Assembly (NCBI RefSeq): GCF_036231905.1
Contig: NZ_JAZARE010000011.1
Span: 1 to 64,000 of the forward strand
Length of the DNA: 64,000 nt
Direction of reading: 5' to 3'
Origin: CAMLIZ01 sp036231905
GTDB lineage: Bacteria > Pseudomonadota > Gammaproteobacteria > Burkholderiales > Burkholderiaceae_C
The position numbers and the translations under genes were made by a program. The notes under the pieces are model-generated. The model worked only from the letters and a program-made list of their open reading frames with translations, made no database searches and was not told the DNA's origin. Every line of letters starts with the position of its first letter. Position 1 is the stretch's first letter. Below, one piece after another: positions 1 to 9,697 of the stretch.

Positions 1-2
1 GT

Positions 3-125
3 GAGGACCACAAAGGGCGCTTCAAACCCACTTCGGAGGGCGACCGCATCATGAGTTTGTCCGACTACCTTGTTCGAAGCGCCCATCGCGGGCGCGCGAA
101 AACGAGTTGTTCAGACCTTCCCTAG
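3..125 (+). CDS. 3' end of an unidentified gene, cut by the window edge
   Basis: Frame 3 is open from the first base of the window to a TAG at 123-125 and would encode a 40-residue hydrophilic tail ending in SCSDLP. It stops 22 bases before the HEPN gene at 148, on the same strand, which suggests one transcript. Nothing in the tail identifies a family. It could be the C-terminus of a partner to the HEPN protein, or simply a chance open frame, since 40 codons is short. No start can be assigned. Confidence 0.25.
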   Translation, partial: EDHKGRFKPTSEGDRIMSLSDYLVRSAHRGRAKTSCSDLP

Positions 126-147
126 GCCGCACCGCAAGAGGTCGAAC

Positions 148-879
148 ATGAACGAATTCGATGGCGATCATCGAAAGTATCAGGCCCTGATGGACTACGT
201 GGCGTTCAAGGAACTACACGAGTTTGTCTCAAATTCCGCGGCGATTGCAGCCCATACCGATTCGTACGCAGTCAGTTCTCTCGGCCCAATCGCCGCCTCG
301 AAGGTCGTTGAATTGAAGGTGGCGAAAGCCGGGGAGCTTCGCGGCGCGCTGATGCACTTTGCCTGCCAGACGATTGTCAGTCTGTGTACTACCTTTGAAG
401 TGGCCGCTAGGGACTTCTTGCAGGCAGTGTTTGCAGTGAAGCCTGACGGCATGTTCGAGTTCCTGGGCCCCGAAGATGCCCGGGGTCATGTCCCACTGAA
501 GGACGTCCTTCAGGCCTCATCACATGACGAGTTAGTAGGCGCGCTGGCAAAGAGAGCTGCAGGCTCCGCCTCAAAGGGAAAGTACGGCGCAGTGTTTGCA
601 CGCGCCACTCAGCTAGCGGGTGGAACTGTGGACAAGGCAATCGTTTCCCGCTTAAACAGCTTGCAGACAGAACGAAACAAGCTGGTTCACGAGCGACACC
701 GGCCTGCTATCGGCCTTGAAGAAGTGCTCAACGCTCACGCGACCGTCGATGCGGCAATCGACGCCCTTTGCGAGATCGCCGTGAAGGCCGGGATGCCGGG
801 CCGCTATACATGCGTCCACTCAGACGCGGCGTGGGTAGTTCAGGATGTTGTGGGCCTAGTTCCAGGCGACGCTCCGTAG
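148..879 (+). CDS. HEPN-domain protein (possible RNase-type toxin or defence protein)
   Basis: 243 residues. The ATG at 148 follows an AAGAGGT ribosome site at 136-142, so I prefer it to the longer frame opening at 70. Near the C-terminus is R176-N-K-L-V-H181, the Rx4H motif of HEPN ribonucleases, with the usual polar residue after Arg. A predicted helix around residues 68-95 (QTIVSLCTTFEVAARDFLQ) resembles the first HEPN helices of the RiboL-PSP and MAE_28990-type families. These families often act as toxins or defence effectors beside a partner gene, so the partial gene just upstream is of interest. Codon use is less GC-biased than in the genes that follow, which hints at horizontal transfer. 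The family call rests on the motif and helix pattern only; the RNA target and partner are unknown. Confidence 0.5.
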   Translation: MNEFDGDHRKYQALMDYVAFKELHEFVSNSAAIAAHTDSYAVSSLGPIAASKVVELKVAKAGELRGALMHFACQTIVSLCTTFEVAARDFLQAVFAVKPDGMFEFLGPEDARGHVPLKDVLQASSHDELVGALAKRAAGSASKGKYGAVFARATQLAGGTVDKAIVSRLNSLQTERNKLVHERHRPAIGLEEVLNAHATVDAAIDALCEIAVKAGMPGRYTCVHSDAAWVVQDVVGLVPGDAP

Positions 880-1556
880 TCGACCAGGCAGTTGTCCCCA
901 TAGGGAGAACGCCATCACGCGCGCTCGACCGACAGGCGCAGTACGACCTTCATCCATCAAGTACCCACGGTGCCTTTCTCGCAACAGAAACACCTGAGCA
1001 AGTTTCCAGGATCAATATACAGAAGCAGTCGTTCAAACAACCGCCGGGCGGTCGTCGCCGTCGAGCGGCTGGTTCCCGGGCTGAAGCTGTCCGTCAGGCC
1101 GCCGACGCTTTGTGGCCGGTGTTCCCGGGGGCTGTCGCTCAGGCCATGATCCGCAAACGACTCAGATCAGTCTGCTGCCGTAGTTCGCTGCCGTGAGCCG
1201 AGCGGCTGCATCGGTCGCGAAAGAAGTCACCCAACAAGCGCTCCAACCTGCAACGTTCGTCGCCGGCACCGCTGAACACGTGCAGCGCCGGAACAGTCTG
1301 CCAGCCATTTGCAACCACCGCTTGGCCACACCGTAGTGCAAGCCCCCCGGGCTATCTCCCATCCTGCCCCATCCCCGCGCGTCACTCCTTGACGCCGCGC
1401 AACCCCACGCTCCTCTGATCCGCAGGTAGTTCTTCCGGACGACCCACCGCGCCCGGCATCGTTCTTCCGCACACCGCTCGCCCTGTCCAGCGAAGGATGC
1501 CGCGATGGCGCGTGGGCGGGAACAGTAGCGGCATGGAGAAAAAAAGGAGCCCCTCC
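880..1556 (+). other. Gene-free stretch upstream of the nar cluster
   Basis: About 680 bases hold no frame that looks coding: the open frames have shadow-type composition and no recognisable product. The left part may be decayed sequence attached to the HEPN island. The right part carries an FNR-like site at 1389-1402 and presumably the narK promoter. No tRNA, hairpin terminator or insertion-sequence end was recognised. Confidence 0.5.
1389..1402 (+). promoter_or_regulatory. FNR/DNR-like box upstream of narK1
   Basis: TTGAC-GCCG-CGCAA fits the TTGAY-N4-RTCAA pattern of FNR/ANR/DNR regulators in the left half and in the final CAA. Exactly the same 14-mer occurs in reverse orientation at 18252-18265, upstream of the window's own FNR-family gene. 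A start point 41.5 bases downstream of the centre would fall near 1437, leaving a leader of about 120 bases. Assigned by eye. Confidence 0.45.
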
Positions 1557-2849
1557 ATGCCTGCGATCCCTGCTTCCATCCCCCGTGTCGCGCCTCGCGC
1601 TGACAGCGCGCCGCGCAGCGGCCAGGCGCTGTCGGTGCTCGTCGTCAGCACGCTGGCCTTCACCGTGTGCTTCATGGTCTGGATGATGTTCGGCGTGATC
1701 GGCATTCCGATCAAGAAGGCGCTGAACCTCAACGCCACCGAGTTCGGCCTGCTCACCGCCATGCCGGTGCTCACCGGCTCGCTGATCCGGGTGCCACTGG
1801 GCATCTGGACCGACCGCTTCGGCGGCCGCATCGTCATGGCGGTGCTGATGGCCTGCACGGTGCCCGCCATCTGGCTGATGGCCTACGCCACCGCCTACTG
1901 GCACTTCCTGGTCATCGGCCTGTTCGTCGGCCTGGCTGGCGGTTCGTTCTCGGTGGGCACGCCCTATGTGGCGCGCTGGTTCCCCAAGAACAAACAAGGC
2001 TTCGCGATGGGCGTGTATGGCGCTGGCAACTCCGGCGCGGCGGTCAACAAGTTCATCGCCCCCGCGCTGGTGGTGGGCTTCGGCTGGGCCGTGGTACCTC
2101 AGGTTTACGCGGCCGTGATGCTGGGCACGGTGGTGCTGTTCTGGATGTTCAGCCACTCCGACCCGAAGCACCTGGTGCCCAGCAACGTCACCTTCGGCCA
2201 GCAGTTGAAGGCGCTCAAGGACCCCAAGGTGCTCAAGTACTGCCAGTACTACAGCATCGTGTTCGGCGGCTACGTGGCCCTGAGCCTGTGGATGGTGCAG
2301 TACTACGTGGGCGAGTTCGGGCTGGACATCCGCGTGGCCGCGCTGCTGGCCGCCTGCTTCTCCCTGCCGGGCGGCGTGCTGCGCGCAGTGGGCGGCTGGC
2401 TGTCGGACAAGTACGGCGCCCACAGCGTCACCTGGTGGGTGATGTGGGTGAGCTGGGTCTGCCTGTTCCTGCTGAGCTACCCGCAGACCGACTTCACCGT
2501 GCTCACCGTCAATGGCGCGCGCAGCTTCCACATCGGCCTGAACGTCTATGGCTTCACCGCGCTGATGTTCGCGCTGGGCGTGGCCTTCGCCTTCGGCAAG
2601 GCCAGCGTCTTCAAGTACATCAGCGACGAATACCCCAGCAACATCGGCGCCATCAGCGGCATCGTCGGCCTGGCCGGCGGCCTGGGCGGCTTCGTGCTGC
2701 CCATCCTCTTCGGCGCGCTGGTGGACCTGACCGGCATCCGCTCCAGCGCCTTCATGCTGATGTACGGCGTGGTCTGGGTCTCCCTCATCTGGATGTACTT
2801 CACCGAGGTGCGCCGCACCGAGGTGATGGGCCGGCACGTGCCTGCCTGA
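1557..2849 (+). CDS. narK1: NarK1-type nitrate transporter (MFS)
   Basis: 430 residues, a 12-helix major facilitator of the nitrate/nitrite porter family that brings nitrate across the inner membrane for NarG. The ATG at 1557 is chosen because AAGGAG lies 7 bases ahead of it (1544-1549); longer in-frame starts at 1497 and 1533 lack this. The family signature GGSFSVGTPYVARWFPKNKQ and the following GNSGAAVNKF segment match the shorter NarK1 class, often described as a nitrate/proton symporter. It is followed after 36 bases by a NarK2-type gene and then narGHJI, a common order in denitrifying proteobacteria, and is probably the first gene of the nar transcript. Transport mode is inferred from the class, not shown. 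Confidence 0.92.
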   Translation: MPAIPASIPRVAPRADSAPRSGQALSVLVVSTLAFTVCFMVWMMFGVIGIPIKKALNLNATEFGLLTAMPVLTGSLIRVPLGIWTDRFGGRIVMAVLMACTVPAIWLMAYATAYWHFLVIGLFVGLAGGSFSVGTPYVARWFPKNKQGFAMGVYGAGNSGAAVNKFIAPALVVGFGWAVVPQVYAAVMLGTVVLFWMFSHSDPKHLVPSNVTFGQQLKALKDPKVLKYCQYYSIVFGGYVALSLWMVQYYVGEFGLDIRVAALLAACFSLPGGVLRAVGGWLSDKYGAHSVTWWVMWVSWVCLFLLSYPQTDFTVLTVNGARSFHIGLNVYGFTALMFALGVAFAFGKASVFKYISDEYPSNIGAISGIVGLAGGLGGFVLPILFGALVDLTGIRSSAFMLMYGVVWVSLIWMYFTEVRRTEVMGRHVPA

Positions 2850-2885
2850 CGCCCGCAACGCTCTTCAACCTCAACGGAGAACCTC

Positions 2886-4274
2886 ATGGCTTCTTCCTCC
2901 CTCATCGCGCACTGGAACCCGGAGGACCACGGCTTCTGGCGCAGCACCGGCGCCTCCATCGCGCAACGCAACCTGTGGATCTCCATTCCCGCCCTCACGC
3001 TGGCCTTCGCCGTGTGGATGGTGTGGTCGGTGGTGGTGGTGAACCTGCCCTCGGTGGGCTTCAAGTTCAGCACCAACCAGCTGTTCTGGCTGGCATCGCT
3101 GCCGGCCCTGTGCGGCGCCACCTTGCGCATCTTCTATTCGTTCGCGGTGCCCATCTTCGGCGGGCGGCGCTGGACAGCCATCTCCACCGCATCGCTGCTG
3201 CTGCCGGCCGCCGGAATCGGCATGGCGGTGCAGAACCCGGGCACCCCCTATGAAGTGTTCGTGCTGCTGGCGCTGCTGTGCGGCTTCGGCGGCGGCAACT
3301 TCGCCTCCAGCATGGCCAACATCAGCTTCTTCTTCCCCAAGGAGAAAAAAGGCACGGCGCTGGGCCTGAACGCCGGCCTGGGCAACCTGGGCGTGTCGCT
3401 GGTGCAGTTCGTGGTGCCGCTGGTCATCACCGCCGGCGCCTTCGGCGGCTGGGGCGGGGAAGGGCAGACCATCATGAGGGCCGGCAAGGCCACCACCCTC
3501 TGGCTGCAGAACGCGGGCTACGTGTGGGTGCCGTTCATCATCCTGTCGGCATTGGCCGCCTGGTTCTGGATGAACGACCTGGCCGAGGCCAAGGCCTCCT
3601 TCGCCGACCAGGCCGTGATCTTCAAGCGCAAGCACAACTGGCTGATGTGCTGGCTGTACCTGGGCACCTTCGGCAGCTTCATCGGCTACTCCGCCGGCTT
3701 CCCGCTGCTGATCAAGAGCCAGTTCCCCGGCGTGAATGCACTGCAATACGCCTGGCTGGGCCCGCTGGTCGGTGCACTGGTGCGCCCTGTGGGCGGCTGG
3801 CTGGCCGACAAGGTGGGCGGCGCGAAGGTCACCTTCTGGAACTTCATCGCCATGGCGCTGGGCGTGGTGGCGGTGCTGCAGTTCCTGCCGCAGGGCGGGC
3901 AGGGCGGCAACTTCGGCCTGTTCCTCGCTTCCTTCCTGGTGCTGTTCGCCGCCTCGGGCATCGGCAACGGTTCCACCTTCCGCATGATCCCGGTGATCTT
4001 TCTGACCGAGCGGCAGCGAGCCGCGGCGGGGCAGCCGAAGGCCGTGCAGGAACAAGCCATCAAGGAGGCCAACAAGGAAGCTGCGGCCGTGCTGGGCTTC
4101 AGCTCGGCGGTGGGCGCCTACGGTGGCTTCTTCATTCCCAAGGCCTATGGCACCTCGGTGTCCATGACCGGGTCGATGGATGCGGCGCTGTACTTCTTCA
4201 TCTTCTTCTACGTCACCTGCGTGGCGGTGACCTGGTGGTTCTACAGCCGCAAGAACGCGGAAATGCCGTGCTGA
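2886..4274 (+). CDS. narK2: NarK2-type nitrate/nitrite antiporter (MFS)
   Basis: 462 residues of the second NarK class, which typically exchanges nitrate for nitrite. The signature is seen as GGGNFASSMANISFFFPKEK followed by GTALGLNAGLGNLG, and a second conserved loop reads GWLADKVGGAKVTFWNF. About 12 hydrophobic segments are visible. An insertion near residues 375-400, rich in Gln, Ala and Lys, is usual for NarK2 proteins. The ATG has a CGGAGA ribosome site. Together with NarK1 it gives the cell both a way to start nitrate uptake and a way to remove nitrite. It ends 106 bases before narG; that gap shows no terminator or strong promoter, so read-through is likely. Confidence 0.92.
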   Translation: MASSSLIAHWNPEDHGFWRSTGASIAQRNLWISIPALTLAFAVWMVWSVVVVNLPSVGFKFSTNQLFWLASLPALCGATLRIFYSFAVPIFGGRRWTAISTASLLLPAAGIGMAVQNPGTPYEVFVLLALLCGFGGGNFASSMANISFFFPKEKKGTALGLNAGLGNLGVSLVQFVVPLVITAGAFGGWGGEGQTIMRAGKATTLWLQNAGYVWVPFIILSALAAWFWMNDLAEAKASFADQAVIFKRKHNWLMCWLYLGTFGSFIGYSAGFPLLIKSQFPGVNALQYAWLGPLVGALVRPVGGWLADKVGGAKVTFWNFIAMALGVVAVLQFLPQGGQGGNFGLFLASFLVLFAASGIGNGSTFRMIPVIFLTERQRAAAGQPKAVQEQAIKEANKEAAAVLGFSSAVGAYGGFFIPKAYGTSVSMTGSMDAALYFFIFFYVTCVAVTWWFYSRKNAEMPC

Positions 4275-4380
4275 TGCATCGCCTGTCACACAGCATTCAC
4301 GCAGCGTTACGCACTACAGCGATGCAGTCATACCGCGTTGGCGTCCGCGCCCCAAGCTGCACGCACTTTCGGAGCCACTG

Positions 4381-7300
4381 ATGAGCCACTTTCTGGACCG
4401 CCTCACGTTCTTCGCCCAGCCCAAGGAGAGCTTCTCCGACGGCCATGGCGTGACCACCGGCGAGGACCGCACCTGGGAGGACGCCTACCGCGCCCGCTGG
4501 CAGCACGACAAGATCGTGCGCTCCACACACGGCGTCAACTGCACCGGCTCCTGCTCGTGGAAGATCTACGTCAAGGGCGGCATCGTCACCTGGGAGACCC
4601 AGCAGACCGACTATCCGCGCACCCGCTGGGACCTGCCCAACCATGAGCCGCGCGGCTGCGCCCGCGGCGCCAGCTACAGCTGGTACCTCTACAGCGCCAA
4701 CCGGGTGAAGTACCCGCTGGTGCGTGGCCGCCTGCTCAAGCACTGGCGCGAGGCACGCGCCACGCTGGACCCGGTGGACGCCTGGACCGCCATCGTCAAC
4801 GACCCCGCCAAGCGCGCCGACTGGCAGAAGCAGCGCGGCCTGGGTGGCTTCGTGCGCAGCAGCTGGGACGAGGTGAACGAGATCGTGGCCGCGGCCAACG
4901 TGCACACCATCAAGCAGCACGGCCCCGACCGCATCATCGGCTTCTCGCCCATTCCGGCGATGAGCATGGTGAGCTACGCCGCCGGCAGCCGCTACCTCAG
5001 CCTGATCGGCGGCGTGTGCATGAGCTTCTACGACTGGTACTGCGACCTGCCACCCAGCAGCCCGCAGACCTGGGGCGAGCAGACCGACGTGCCGGAGTCG
5101 GCCGATTGGTACAACAGCACCTACATCATCGCCTGGGGCTCCAACGTGCCGCAGACGCGCACGCCGGATGCCCACTTCTTCACCGAGGTGCGCTACAAGG
5201 GCGCGAAGACGGTGGCGGTGACGCCCGACTATGCCGAGGTGAGCAAGCTCGCCGACATCTGGCTGCACCCCAAGCAGGGCACCGATGCCGCGATCGCGAT
5301 GGCCATGGGCCACGTGATGCTCAAGGAGTTCTACATCGACAAGCGGAGTGCGTACTTCGACGACTACGCGCGCCGCTACACCGACCTGCCGCTGCTGGTG
5401 ACGCTGAAGTCGCAGACCCTGCCGGACGGCCGCAAGATCATGGTGCCGGACCGGTACGTGCGCGCCAGCGACTTCCACGGCCACCTGGGCCAGCAGCACC
5501 ATGCCGAGTGGAAGACCGTGGGCTTCGACGCCATGGGCAAGGCCGTGCTGCCCAACGGCTCCATCGGCTTCCGCTGGGGCCCCGAAGGCGACCCCGACAA
5601 GGGCAAGTGGAACCTGGAGGCCAAGGAAGCGCGCCACGGCAACGAGGTGCACCTGAAGCTGTCGGTGCTTGAGAACGAGGCCGGCGAGCAGGCGCACGAC
5701 ATGGTGCCGGTGGGCTTCCCGTACTTTGGCGGCATCGACTCGCCGCAGTTCACGCCCAACAAACAAAGCGACGTGCTGGTGCGCCAGGTGCCGGCCGTCA
5801 CGTTGATGCTGGAAGAGCAGGGGGTTGCGAAGCCGGTGCAGGTGGCCACCGTGTTCGACCTGCACGTGGCGCACTACGGGGTGGACCGCGGCTTCGCCGG
5901 CGACGACTGCCCCGCCGGCTACGACGACAACCGGCCCTACACGCCGGCCTGGGCCGAGAAGATCACCGGCACGCCGCGTGACCAGATCATCACCGTCGCG
6001 CGCCAGTTCGCCGACAACGCCGACAAGACGCACGGCAAGAGCATGGTGATCATCGGCGCGGCGATGAACCACTGGTACCACTGCGACATGAACTACCGCG
6101 GCATCATCAACATGCTGATGATGTGCGGCTGCATCGGCCAGAGCGGTGGCGGCTGGGCGCACTACGTGGGCCAGGAAAAGCTGCGCCCGCAGACCGGCTG
6201 GACCGCGCTGGCCTTCGCGCTGGACTGGATCCGCCCGCCGCGCCAGCAGAACAGCACCAGCTTCTTCTACGCCCACACCGACCAGTGGCGCTATGAAAAG
6301 CTGGGCGTGGACGAGGTGCTGAGCCCACTGGCCGACAAGGCGCAGTTCGGCGGCAGCATGATCGACTACAACGTGCGCGCCGAGCGCATGGGCTGGCTGC
6401 CCAGCGCCCCGCAGCTCAAGACCAACCCGCTGCAGGTGGTGAAGGAGGCCGCGGGCGGCGACGTGAAGCAGTACGTGGTCGATGGCCTGAAGAGCGGCAA
6501 GCTGCAACTCAGCTGCGAGGACCCGGACCACCCCGCCAACTGGCCGCGCAACATGTTCGTGTGGCGCTCCAACATCCTGGGCTCCTCCGGCAAGGGCCAT
6601 GAATACTTCCTGAAGCACCTGCTGGGCACCAGCCATGGCGTGCAGGGCAAGGATCTCGGCAAGGACGAGGCCAAGCCCAAGGAAGTGGTGTGGCACGACA
6701 AGGCGCCCGAGGGCAAGCTCGACCTGCTGGTCACGCTCGACTTCCGCATGAGCACCACCTGCCTGTATTCGGACATCGTGCTGCCCACCGCCACCTGGTA
6801 CGAGAAGAACGACCTCAACACCAGCGACATGCACCCCTTCATCCACCCGCTCAGTGCCGCGGTGGACCCGGCCTGGCAGGCGCGCAGCGACTGGGAGATC
6901 TACAAGCGCTTTGCCAAGACCTTCAGCGAGGTGTGCGTGGGCCACCTGGGCGTGGAGAAGGAAGTGGTGATGACACCGCTCATGCACGACACGCCGGCCG
7001 AGCTGGCGCAGCCCTTCGGCGTGCAGGACTGGAAGCGCGGCGAGATCGACCTGATCCCCGGCAAGACCGCGCCACAGATCACGGTGGTGGAGCGCGACTA
7101 CCCCAACACCTACAAGCGCTTCACCTCGCTGGGTGGCTTGATGAACAAGCTGGGCAATGGCGGCAAGGGCATAGCCTGGAACACCGACACCGAGGTGCAG
7201 CAGCTGGGCGAGTTGAACGGCGTCGTGCAGGAGCCCGGCGTGAGCCAGGGTCGTCCGAAGATCGAGACCGACATCGACGCCGCGGAAGTGGTGATGATGC

Positions 7301-8163
7301 TGGCGCCCGAGACCAACGGCCATGTCGCCGTGAAGGCCTGGGATGCGTTGAGCCAGCAGACCGGCCGCGAGCACGCCCACCTGGCGTTGCACCGCGAGGA
7401 CGAGAAGATCCGCTACCGCGACATCCAGGCCCAGCCGCGCAAGATCATCAGCTCGCCCACCTGGAGCGGCCTGGAGAGCGAGAAGGTCAGCTACAACGCC
7501 GGCTACACCAACGTGCATGAGCTGATCCCCTGGCGCACCCTCACCGGGCGGCAGCAGTTCTACCAGGACCACCCCTGGATGCGGAACTTCGGCGAAAGCT
7601 TCACCAGCTATCGCCCGCCGGTGGACCTGAAGACCATTGACGTAGTGAAGAACATGAAGGGCAACGGCGAGAAGGAGGTGGTGCTCAACTTCATCACGCC
7701 GCACCAGAAGTGGGGCATCCACTCCACCTACAGCGACAACCTGCTGATGCTCACGCTCAACCGCGGCGGCCCGGTGGTGTGGCTGAGCGAAGACGACGCG
7801 AAGAACGCCGGCATCGTGGACAACGACTGGATCGAGCTCTTCAACGCCAACGGTGCCATCGCGGCCCGCGCGGTGGTGAGCCAGCGGGTGAACCCCGGCA
7901 TGGTGATGATGTACCACGCGCAGGAAAAGATCATCAACACGCCGGGGTCCCAGATCACCGGCCAGCGTGGCGGCATCCACAACTCGGTGACCCGCATCGT
8001 GCTCAAGCCCACCCACATGATCGGCGGCTACGCGCAGCTGAGCTACGGCTTCAACTACTACGGAACCATCGGCACGAACCGCGATGAGTTCGTGGTGGTG
8101 AGGAAGATGACCAAAGTGGATTGGCTGGATGAAGAGTCCAGCACCGAAGGAGCGACAGCATGA
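4381..8163 (+). CDS. narG: Respiratory nitrate reductase alpha chain
   Basis: 1260 residues, full length. The catalytic subunit reduces nitrate to nitrite at a molybdenum bis-MGD centre on the cytoplasmic face of the membrane. Ligands of the N-terminal FS0 [4Fe-4S] cluster are visible as H50, C54, C58 and C93, and the molybdenum ligand aspartate is D222 in YDWYCDLPPSSPQ. The following block WGEQTDVPESADWYNS is near-universal in NarG. A ribosome site (GGAG) precedes the ATG. The stop overlaps the narH start (ATGA), implying translational coupling. Long open frames on the opposite strand here are shadows of its GC-rich codons. Confidence 0.97.
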   Translation: MSHFLDRLTFFAQPKESFSDGHGVTTGEDRTWEDAYRARWQHDKIVRSTHGVNCTGSCSWKIYVKGGIVTWETQQTDYPRTRWDLPNHEPRGCARGASYSWYLYSANRVKYPLVRGRLLKHWREARATLDPVDAWTAIVNDPAKRADWQKQRGLGGFVRSSWDEVNEIVAAANVHTIKQHGPDRIIGFSPIPAMSMVSYAAGSRYLSLIGGVCMSFYDWYCDLPPSSPQTWGEQTDVPESADWYNSTYIIAWGSNVPQTRTPDAHFFTEVRYKGAKTVAVTPDYAEVSKLADIWLHPKQGTDAAIAMAMGHVMLKEFYIDKRSAYFDDYARRYTDLPLLVTLKSQTLPDGRKIMVPDRYVRASDFHGHLGQQHHAEWKTVGFDAMGKAVLPNGSIGFRWGPEGDPDKGKWNLEAKEARHGNEVHLKLSVLENEAGEQAHDMVPVGFPYFGGIDSPQFTPNKQSDVLVRQVPAVTLMLEEQGVAKPVQVATVFDLHVAHYGVDRGFAGDDCPAGYDDNRPYTPAWAEKITGTPRDQIITVARQFADNADKTHGKSMVIIGAAMNHWYHCDMNYRGIINMLMMCGCIGQSGGGWAHYVGQEKLRPQTGWTALAFALDWIRPPRQQNSTSFFYAHTDQWRYEKLGVDEVLSPLADKAQFGGSMIDYNVRAERMGWLPSAPQLKTNPLQVVKEAAGGDVKQYVVDGLKSGKLQLSCEDPDHPANWPRNMFVWRSNILGSSGKGHEYFLKHLLGTSHGVQGKDLGKDEAKPKEVVWHDKAPEGKLDLLVTLDFRMSTTCLYSDIVLPTATWYEKNDLNTSDMHPFIHPLSAAVDPAWQARSDWEIYKRFAKTFSEVCVGHLGVEKEVVMTPLMHDTPAELAQPFGVQDWKRGEIDLIPGKTAPQITVVERDYPNTYKRFTSLGGLMNKLGNGGKGIAWNTDTEVQQLGELNGVVQEPGVSQGRPKIETDIDAAEVVMMLAPETNGHVAVKAWDALSQQTGREHAHLALHREDEKIRYRDIQAQPRKIISSPTWSGLESEKVSYNAGYTNVHELIPWRTLTGRQQFYQDHPWMRNFGESFTSYRPPVDLKTIDVVKNMKGNGEKEVVLNFITPHQKWGIHSTYSDNLLMLTLNRGGPVVWLSEDDAKNAGIVDNDWIELFNANGAIAARAVVSQRVNPGMVMMYHAQEKIINTPGSQITGQRGGIHNSVTRIVLKPTHMIGGYAQLSYGFNYYGTIGTNRDEFVVVRKMTKVDWLDEESSTEGATA

Positions 8164-9683
8164 CGATCCGCGCACAGATCGGCATGGTGCTGAACCTGGA
8201 CAAGTGCATCGGCTGCCACACCTGCTCGGTGACCTGCAAGAACGTGTGGACCAGCCGGCCCGGCATGGAATACGCGTGGTTCAACAACGTGGAAACCAAG
8301 CCCGGCATCGGCTACCCCAAGGAGTGGGAGAACCAGGACAAGTGGAAGGGCGGCTGGACCCGCCATGCCGACGGCTCCATCACCCCGCGCCAGGGCGGCA
8401 AGTGGAAGCTGCTGTCGAAGATCTTCGCCAACCCCAACCTGCCGCAGATCGACGACTACTACGAGCCCTTCACCTTCGACTACGACCACCTGCAGTCGGC
8501 CAAGGAAAGCAAGGCCGCGCCCACCGCGCGCCCGCGCAGCCTGATCACCGGCAAGCGGATGGAGAAGATCGAGTGGGGTCCGAACTGGGAGGAGATCCTC
8601 GGCGGTGAATTCGCCAAGCGTTCGAAGGACAAGAACTTCGACGATGTGCAGAAGGAGATCTACGGCCAGTTCGAGAACACCTTCATGATGTACCTGCCCA
8701 GGCTGTGCGAGCACTGCCTGAACCCGGCATGCGTGGCATCGTGCCCCTCGGGCTCGATCTACAAGCGCGAGGAAGACGGCATCGTGCTGATCGACCAGGA
8801 CAAGTGCCGCGGCTGGCGCATGTGCGTGAGCGGCTGCCCGTACAAGAAGATCTACTACAACTGGCAGAGCGGCAAGGCGGAGAAGTGCATTTTCTGCTAC
8901 CCCCGCATCGAGGCCGGCCAGCCCACCGTGTGCAGCGAAACCTGCGTGGGCCGCATCCGCTACCTCGGTGTGCTGCTGTACGACGCCGACCGCATCCAGG
9001 AAGCGGCCAGCGTGGAACACGACCGCGACCTCTACCCGGCGCAGCTGGGCCTGTTCCTCGACCCGCACGACCCGAAGGTGATAGCGCAGGCACGCATCGA
9101 CGGCATTCCCGACGCCTGGATGGACGCCGCGCGCAAGAGCCCGGTCTACAAGATGGCGGTGGAGTGGAAGGTGGCCCTGCCGCTGCACCCGGAGTACCGC
9201 ACCTTGCCGATGGTGTGGTACGTGCCGCCCCTGTCCCCCATCACCTCGGCCGCGCAGGCCGGGCATGTGGGCATCAATGGCGAGATCCCCGATGTGAACC
9301 AGCTGCGCATCCCGGTGAAGTACCTGGCCAACCTGCTGACCGCCGGCGACACCATGCCAGTGGTGCGGGCGCTGGAACGCATGCTCGCGATGCGCGCCTA
9401 CCAGCGCGGCAGGCACGTGGACGGGACCGAGAACCTCAAGGCGCTGCAGCAGGTGGGCATGAGCCCGGCCGAAGTGCAGGAGATGTACCAGATCATGGCC
9501 ATCGCCAACTACGAGGACCGCTTCGTCATCCCCACCAGCCACCGCGAATACGCCGAGAACACCTTCGACATGAAGGGCGGCTGTGGCTTCTCGTTCGGCA
9601 ACGGCTGCTCCGACGGCGCCACCGAGGTGAGCCTGTTCGGCGGCAAGAAGCGCCGCACCATTCCCATCAAGGCGACGGTATGA
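8160..9683 (+). CDS. narH: Respiratory nitrate reductase beta chain (Fe-S)
   Basis: 507 residues. It carries electrons from the NarI haems to NarG through four Fe-S clusters. The four cysteine groups are visible: C16/C19/C22/C26, C183/C186/C191/C195, C216/(W219)/C222/C226 and C243/C246/C258/C262. W219 in the third group replaces a cysteine and is the mark of the [3Fe-4S] cluster in NarH. The start overlaps the end of narG and the stop overlaps an alternative narJ start. No signal peptide, as expected for a protein facing the cytoplasm. Confidence 0.97.
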   Translation: MTIRAQIGMVLNLDKCIGCHTCSVTCKNVWTSRPGMEYAWFNNVETKPGIGYPKEWENQDKWKGGWTRHADGSITPRQGGKWKLLSKIFANPNLPQIDDYYEPFTFDYDHLQSAKESKAAPTARPRSLITGKRMEKIEWGPNWEEILGGEFAKRSKDKNFDDVQKEIYGQFENTFMMYLPRLCEHCLNPACVASCPSGSIYKREEDGIVLIDQDKCRGWRMCVSGCPYKKIYYNWQSGKAEKCIFCYPRIEAGQPTVCSETCVGRIRYLGVLLYDADRIQEAASVEHDRDLYPAQLGLFLDPHDPKVIAQARIDGIPDAWMDAARKSPVYKMAVEWKVALPLHPEYRTLPMVWYVPPLSPITSAAQAGHVGINGEIPDVNQLRIPVKYLANLLTAGDTMPVVRALERMLAMRAYQRGRHVDGTENLKALQQVGMSPAEVQEMYQIMAIANYEDRFVIPTSHREYAENTFDMKGGCGFSFGNGCSDGATEVSLFGGKKRRTIPIKATV

Positions 9684-9697
9684 GGAAGCACGACACC

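Noticed and set aside
4297..8175. A 1292-codon open frame on the strand opposite narG
   Set aside because: It is a His/Val/Gly-rich shadow of high-GC codons in narG, which has all its active-site residues; similar long opposite frames occur at 22741-25605 and 1227-2858 and were dropped for the same reason.
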